Assembly: GCA_002319925.1 (NCBI GenBank)
Contig: DCFP01000196.1
Coordinates: 458 to 8,279 of the forward strand
DNA length: 7,822 nt
Reading direction: 5' to 3'
Source: Holophagaceae bacterium UBA1801
Lineage (GTDB): Bacteria > Acidobacteriota > Holophagae > Holophagales > Holophagaceae
Of the stretch, positions 6,131-7,822 are shown one piece after another. A program made the position numbers and the translations under genes. The notes under the pieces were generated by a model. The model did no database searches, was not told the origin of the DNA, and saw nothing but the letters and a program-made list of their open reading frames with translations. Every line of letters starts with the position of its first letter. The first letter of the stretch is position 1.

Positions 6131-6246
6131 GTTGGACCTCGATCGATGTTGCTCGAATCAGGGCACCTTGACCTCAAATCGTCTTTGGGAATGATCGTGA
6201 TGAATCGGCCACATTCGGGGTCCCTCTTTCTGTAGATTTTCCGTCT
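6127..6246 (-). pseudogene. Possible remnant ORF end overlapping the decayed gene start
   Basis: A 39-codon open frame without any start codon reads RRKIYRKRDPECGRF, then ITIIPKDDLRS and so on. It ends in a TGA that overlaps the ATG at 6130 (ATGA), the arrangement usual for translationally coupled gene pairs. It may be the tail of a lost upstream partner gene, or it may be chance: a stop at 6247-6249 limits it and no family is recognised. Confidence 0.25.
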
Positions 6247-6272
6247 TCAGCCCAAATAGGAAAACCCGATAC

Positions 6273-6312
6273 CAATAAAAAACAAAAGGCACCCAGATTT
6301 CTCTAGGTGCCT
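6273..6312 (-). terminator. Rho-independent terminator after tRNA-Glu
   Basis: On the minus strand AGGCACC (6306-6312) pairs with GGTGCCT (6287-6293). The inner bases add a T-G wobble and three more pairs around a GAAA tetraloop, about 11 pairs in all. TTTTGTTTTTTATT follows directly. It starts four bases after the encoded CCA of the tRNA, so it ends the tRNA transcript and anything reading through from the metallophosphoesterase gene. Confidence 0.95.
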
Positions 6313-6315
6313 GAG

Positions 6316-6390
6316 TGGTAGCCCCAAGGGGACTCGAACCCCTGCTACCGCCGTGAGAGGGCGGCGTCCTAACCGCTAGACGATGGGGCC
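6316..6390 (-). tRNA. tRNA-Glu (anticodon CTC), CCA encoded
   Basis: The 75-base minus-strand gene folds as a complete cloverleaf: acceptor GGCCCCA / TGGGGCT, D arm GTCTAGCGGTTAGGAC, anticodon stem CCGCC / GGCGG with loop CTCTCAC (anticodon CTC, reading GAG), T arm GGGGT TCGAGTC CCC, then discriminator A and an encoded CCA (6316-6318). The first acceptor pair is a G-T wobble, and the discriminator is A, where the E. coli tRNA-Glu has G. It lies 50 bases after the metallophosphoesterase gene and is followed by a strong terminator. Confidence 0.97.
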
Positions 6391-6409
6391 GCGGTGGACG
6401 TGAACGATC

Positions 6410-6415
6410 ATTCTA
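6410..6415 (-). promoter_or_regulatory. Possible -10 element of a tRNA-Glu promoter
   Basis: TAGAAT on the minus strand matches five of six -10 bases and would start transcription near 6403, about 13 bases before the tRNA. No good -35 lies at 16-18 bases; TTGACC at 6439-6444 is 23 bases away, too far. The tRNA may instead be transcribed with the upstream gene. Confidence 0.3.
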
Positions 6416-6440
6416 TCAAAGAAGCGCTTGGGATCATAGG

Positions 6441-7625
6441 TCAATTTTCCTGGCGGCGAAGGGTGATCACTGCGATCTCGGGAGCCGCTGCGATGCGCAT
6501 GGGCAGGCCTACGACGCCCAACCCGCGGCTCACGTAGAGGGCTTGCTCGTTCTGTTTGTACAGGCCGTAGGTGTAGGGGCCGAGCAGTGATGCGCTGGAA
6601 ATGCCCGGGATGAGGTTGATCTGGCCTCCGTGGGTATGGCCCGACAGTGTAAGGTTCGCGCCTGTTTCCTGCGCCAGGTTCCAATTGCTGGGCCGGTGGC
6701 ACAAGCAGATTCGCCAGGAGCCAGGCGGCAGTTTCATAAGAACGTCCTGAGGCATGGGACCTGGACCGAAGCGTAGGTTCTGAAACCGCCCGTCCCTGGC
6801 CATGGGGTCCTGCAATCCGAGCAAGACGATTTGATCGCCCTTCCTGCTCAAGCTCACATGGCTGTTTTCCAAACACTGGAACCCCATGTGCCCAAGCTGC
6901 TCCCAGATGGGCCTGGGATCCGTGAAGTAGTCGTGATTGCCGAGAATGGCGAAACGGCCCAGGGTGGCCGGGAATTCACTGAAGGCCTCACGGAATCCTT
7001 TCATCTCCTCCGGCAAACTATCCACGAAATCACCAGTAATCACCAAGAGATCCGGGTTCTCGCGCTCTGCAAGCACTCGCCACCGTTTGACGAGGCCCGT
7101 GCCCACCAGGGGTCCGCAATGGAGATCGCTGAGATGGACGATGCGAAGTCCATCCATGCCAAGGGGCAGATCCCTGAACGGCAACGTGAGGCGCGTGATC
7201 TCTGGATCCCCATAGGCCTCTTTCGCGCCGGTGGAAGCCGCGGCCAGGAGAATGCCTCCACCGACCACAGCGGACTTGCGGAGGAATACGCGGCGGCTCG
7301 GATCTTCGGGGACTTGCAAGTACGCACGGCGCCAGCGTAGTCGGACAGTCCAGACCAACGTGGCGATTCCCCAGAAGACCAGATTGATGAGGATGAGGAT
7401 CTGGAAATAAAGGGCTCCGCGCGCCAGTGGACGGAGCACGGGGCCCATCTGTTCTGCACCGTGCCCCGTGAATCGGAGGACAAGGTAGACCAGCAAGGGA
7501 AGGTGGATCATTACCAGTCCCCCGCTGATCCAGTGCCTGAAACGGACGGAGAAGATCTGCGTCAAGAGCCTTCGGTGAAGGAATTGAAGACCCAGGAAAA
7601 AGAAAAAGGGGAGAAGGATGTACAA
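6441..7625 (-). CDS. Membrane-anchored calcineurin-like metallophosphoesterase with internal twin-arginine-like motif
   Basis: This two-metal phosphoesterase probably acts outside the inner membrane on a phosphoester such as a lipid or nucleotide; the substrate is not known. Numbered from 7625, three hydrophobic segments (about 1-17, 34-52, 71-93) come first. Next is SRRVFLRK (110-117) with a hydrophobic run AVVGGGILLAAA, like a Tat signal anchor. The catalytic domain shows all metal-site motifs: SDLH (D167, H169), GDFVD (D199), GNHD (N230, H231), CH (H310) and GHTHGG (H330, H332). The layout resembles YkuE/YaeI-type proteins. No ATG start exists: TTG 7625 has GGAG five bases upstream, whereas TTG 7646 would add seven residues but lacks a ribosome site. 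An in-frame stop 30 bases above 7646 excludes longer forms. It lies between two tRNA genes on the same strand. Confidence 0.94.
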   Translation of the reverse strand: MYILLPFFFFLGLQFLHRRLLTQIFSVRFRHWISGGLVMIHLPLLVYLVLRFTGHGAEQMGPVLRPLARGALYFQILILINLVFWGIATLVWTVRLRWRRAYLQVPEDPSRRVFLRKSAVVGGGILLAAASTGAKEAYGDPEITRLTLPFRDLPLGMDGLRIVHLSDLHCGPLVGTGLVKRWRVLAERENPDLLVITGDFVDSLPEEMKGFREAFSEFPATLGRFAILGNHDYFTDPRPIWEQLGHMGFQCLENSHVSLSRKGDQIVLLGLQDPMARDGRFQNLRFGPGPMPQDVLMKLPPGSWRICLCHRPSNWNLAQETGANLTLSGHTHGGQINLIPGISSASLLGPYTYGLYKQNEQALYVSRGLGVVGLPMRIAAAPEIAVITLRRQEN

Positions 7626-7663
7626 ACGTGCTCCGAAGGACGGCAAGGCCGCATGTTCGTAAT

Positions 7664-7691
7664 GCGTTGAACCTTAGTCTGGGTTCAGCGC
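7664..7691. repeat. Hairpin between tRNA-Arg and the metallophosphoesterase gene
   Basis: TGAACC (7668-7673) pairs with GGTTCA (7682-7687) around an 8-base loop. Outer GCG / CGC arms add three pairs, with one mismatch on the minus-strand RNA (a G-U wobble on the plus-strand RNA). No T-run follows on the minus strand. It might affect processing or read-through from the tRNA; not called a terminator. Confidence 0.35.
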
Positions 7692-7771
7692 CACTCTCCT
7701 GTCGATTACGCAGTCTGTTAAAACCCACCAGAGACGGCCGGGAGATCTCATCCCAGGTCCAAGCTCAGAAA

Positions 7772-7822
7772 TGGTGCAACCGGCGCGACTCGAACGCGCG
7801 ACCTTTGGCTTCGGAGGCCAAC
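7772..7822 (-). tRNA. tRNA-Arg (anticodon CCG), 5' part cut by window edge
   Basis: The 3' part of a tRNA is visible: anticodon stem TTGGC / GCCAA with loop CTCCGAA (anticodon CCG, reading CGG), variable loop AGGTC, T arm GCGCG TTCGAGT CGCGC, 3' acceptor strand CGGTTGC, discriminator A and an encoded CCA (7772-7774). The 5' acceptor and D arm lie beyond base 7822. No strong terminator is seen in the 125 bases that follow, so it may be co-transcribed with the metallophosphoesterase gene. Confidence 0.94.

Noticed and set aside
6439..6444. TTGACC as the -35 of the tRNA-Glu promoter
   Set aside because: It is 23 bases from the TAGAAT -10 candidate, well outside the usual 16-18 range, and overlaps the stop codon of the metallophosphoesterase gene.
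1..7822. CRISPR array, insertion sequence or integrase
   Set aside because: No regularly spaced repeats, transposase motifs, terminal inverted repeats with target duplications or recombinase motifs were seen on either strand.

Overview
This is a GC-rich bacterial chromosomal segment, and every supported gene lies on the minus strand. The dipeptide/oligopeptide-type binding protein has an ordinary signal peptide with no lipobox cysteine, so it should be a free periplasmic protein. That points to a Gram-negative (diderm) organism; I cannot name a genus. The tRNA genes encode CCA, and the start codons and Shine-Dalgarno sequences are standard bacterial types.

Read in the direction of transcription (from high to low coordinates): (1) the 3' part of a tRNA-Arg(CCG) cut by the right edge; (2) a membrane-anchored calcineurin-like metallophosphoesterase with an internal twin-arginine-like motif; (3) a complete tRNA-Glu(CTC) followed by a textbook rho-independent terminator; (4) about 0.7 kb holding a small decayed gene, readable only across two frameshifts and a stop; (5) a strong sigma70-type promoter driving a tight three-gene unit: a small secreted protein of unknown function, a ten-helix acyltransferase-3 family membrane protein, and a stand-alone amino-acid adenylation enzyme; (6) about 0.88 kb with no convincing gene but many inverted repeats; (7) the N-terminal 420 residues of a family 5 ABC-transporter substrate-binding protein, running off the left edge.

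The most interesting part is the three-gene unit at 2140-5183. An adenylation enzyme of NRPS/DltA type can activate an amino acid, and an acyltransferase-3 protein can move acyl groups across or at the membrane. A small exported protein is made from the same transcript. The combination resembles a dlt-like envelope aminoacylation or acylation pathway, but with an acyltransferase-3 protein where dlt has the MBOAT protein DltB, and with no carrier protein visible in the window. This functional link is inference from gene order and families; the substrate and final product are unknown.

The remaining genes are ordinary: peptide uptake, a phosphoesterase and translation. The two gene-poor stretches (1262-2139 and 5249-6300) look like accessory or decaying DNA.
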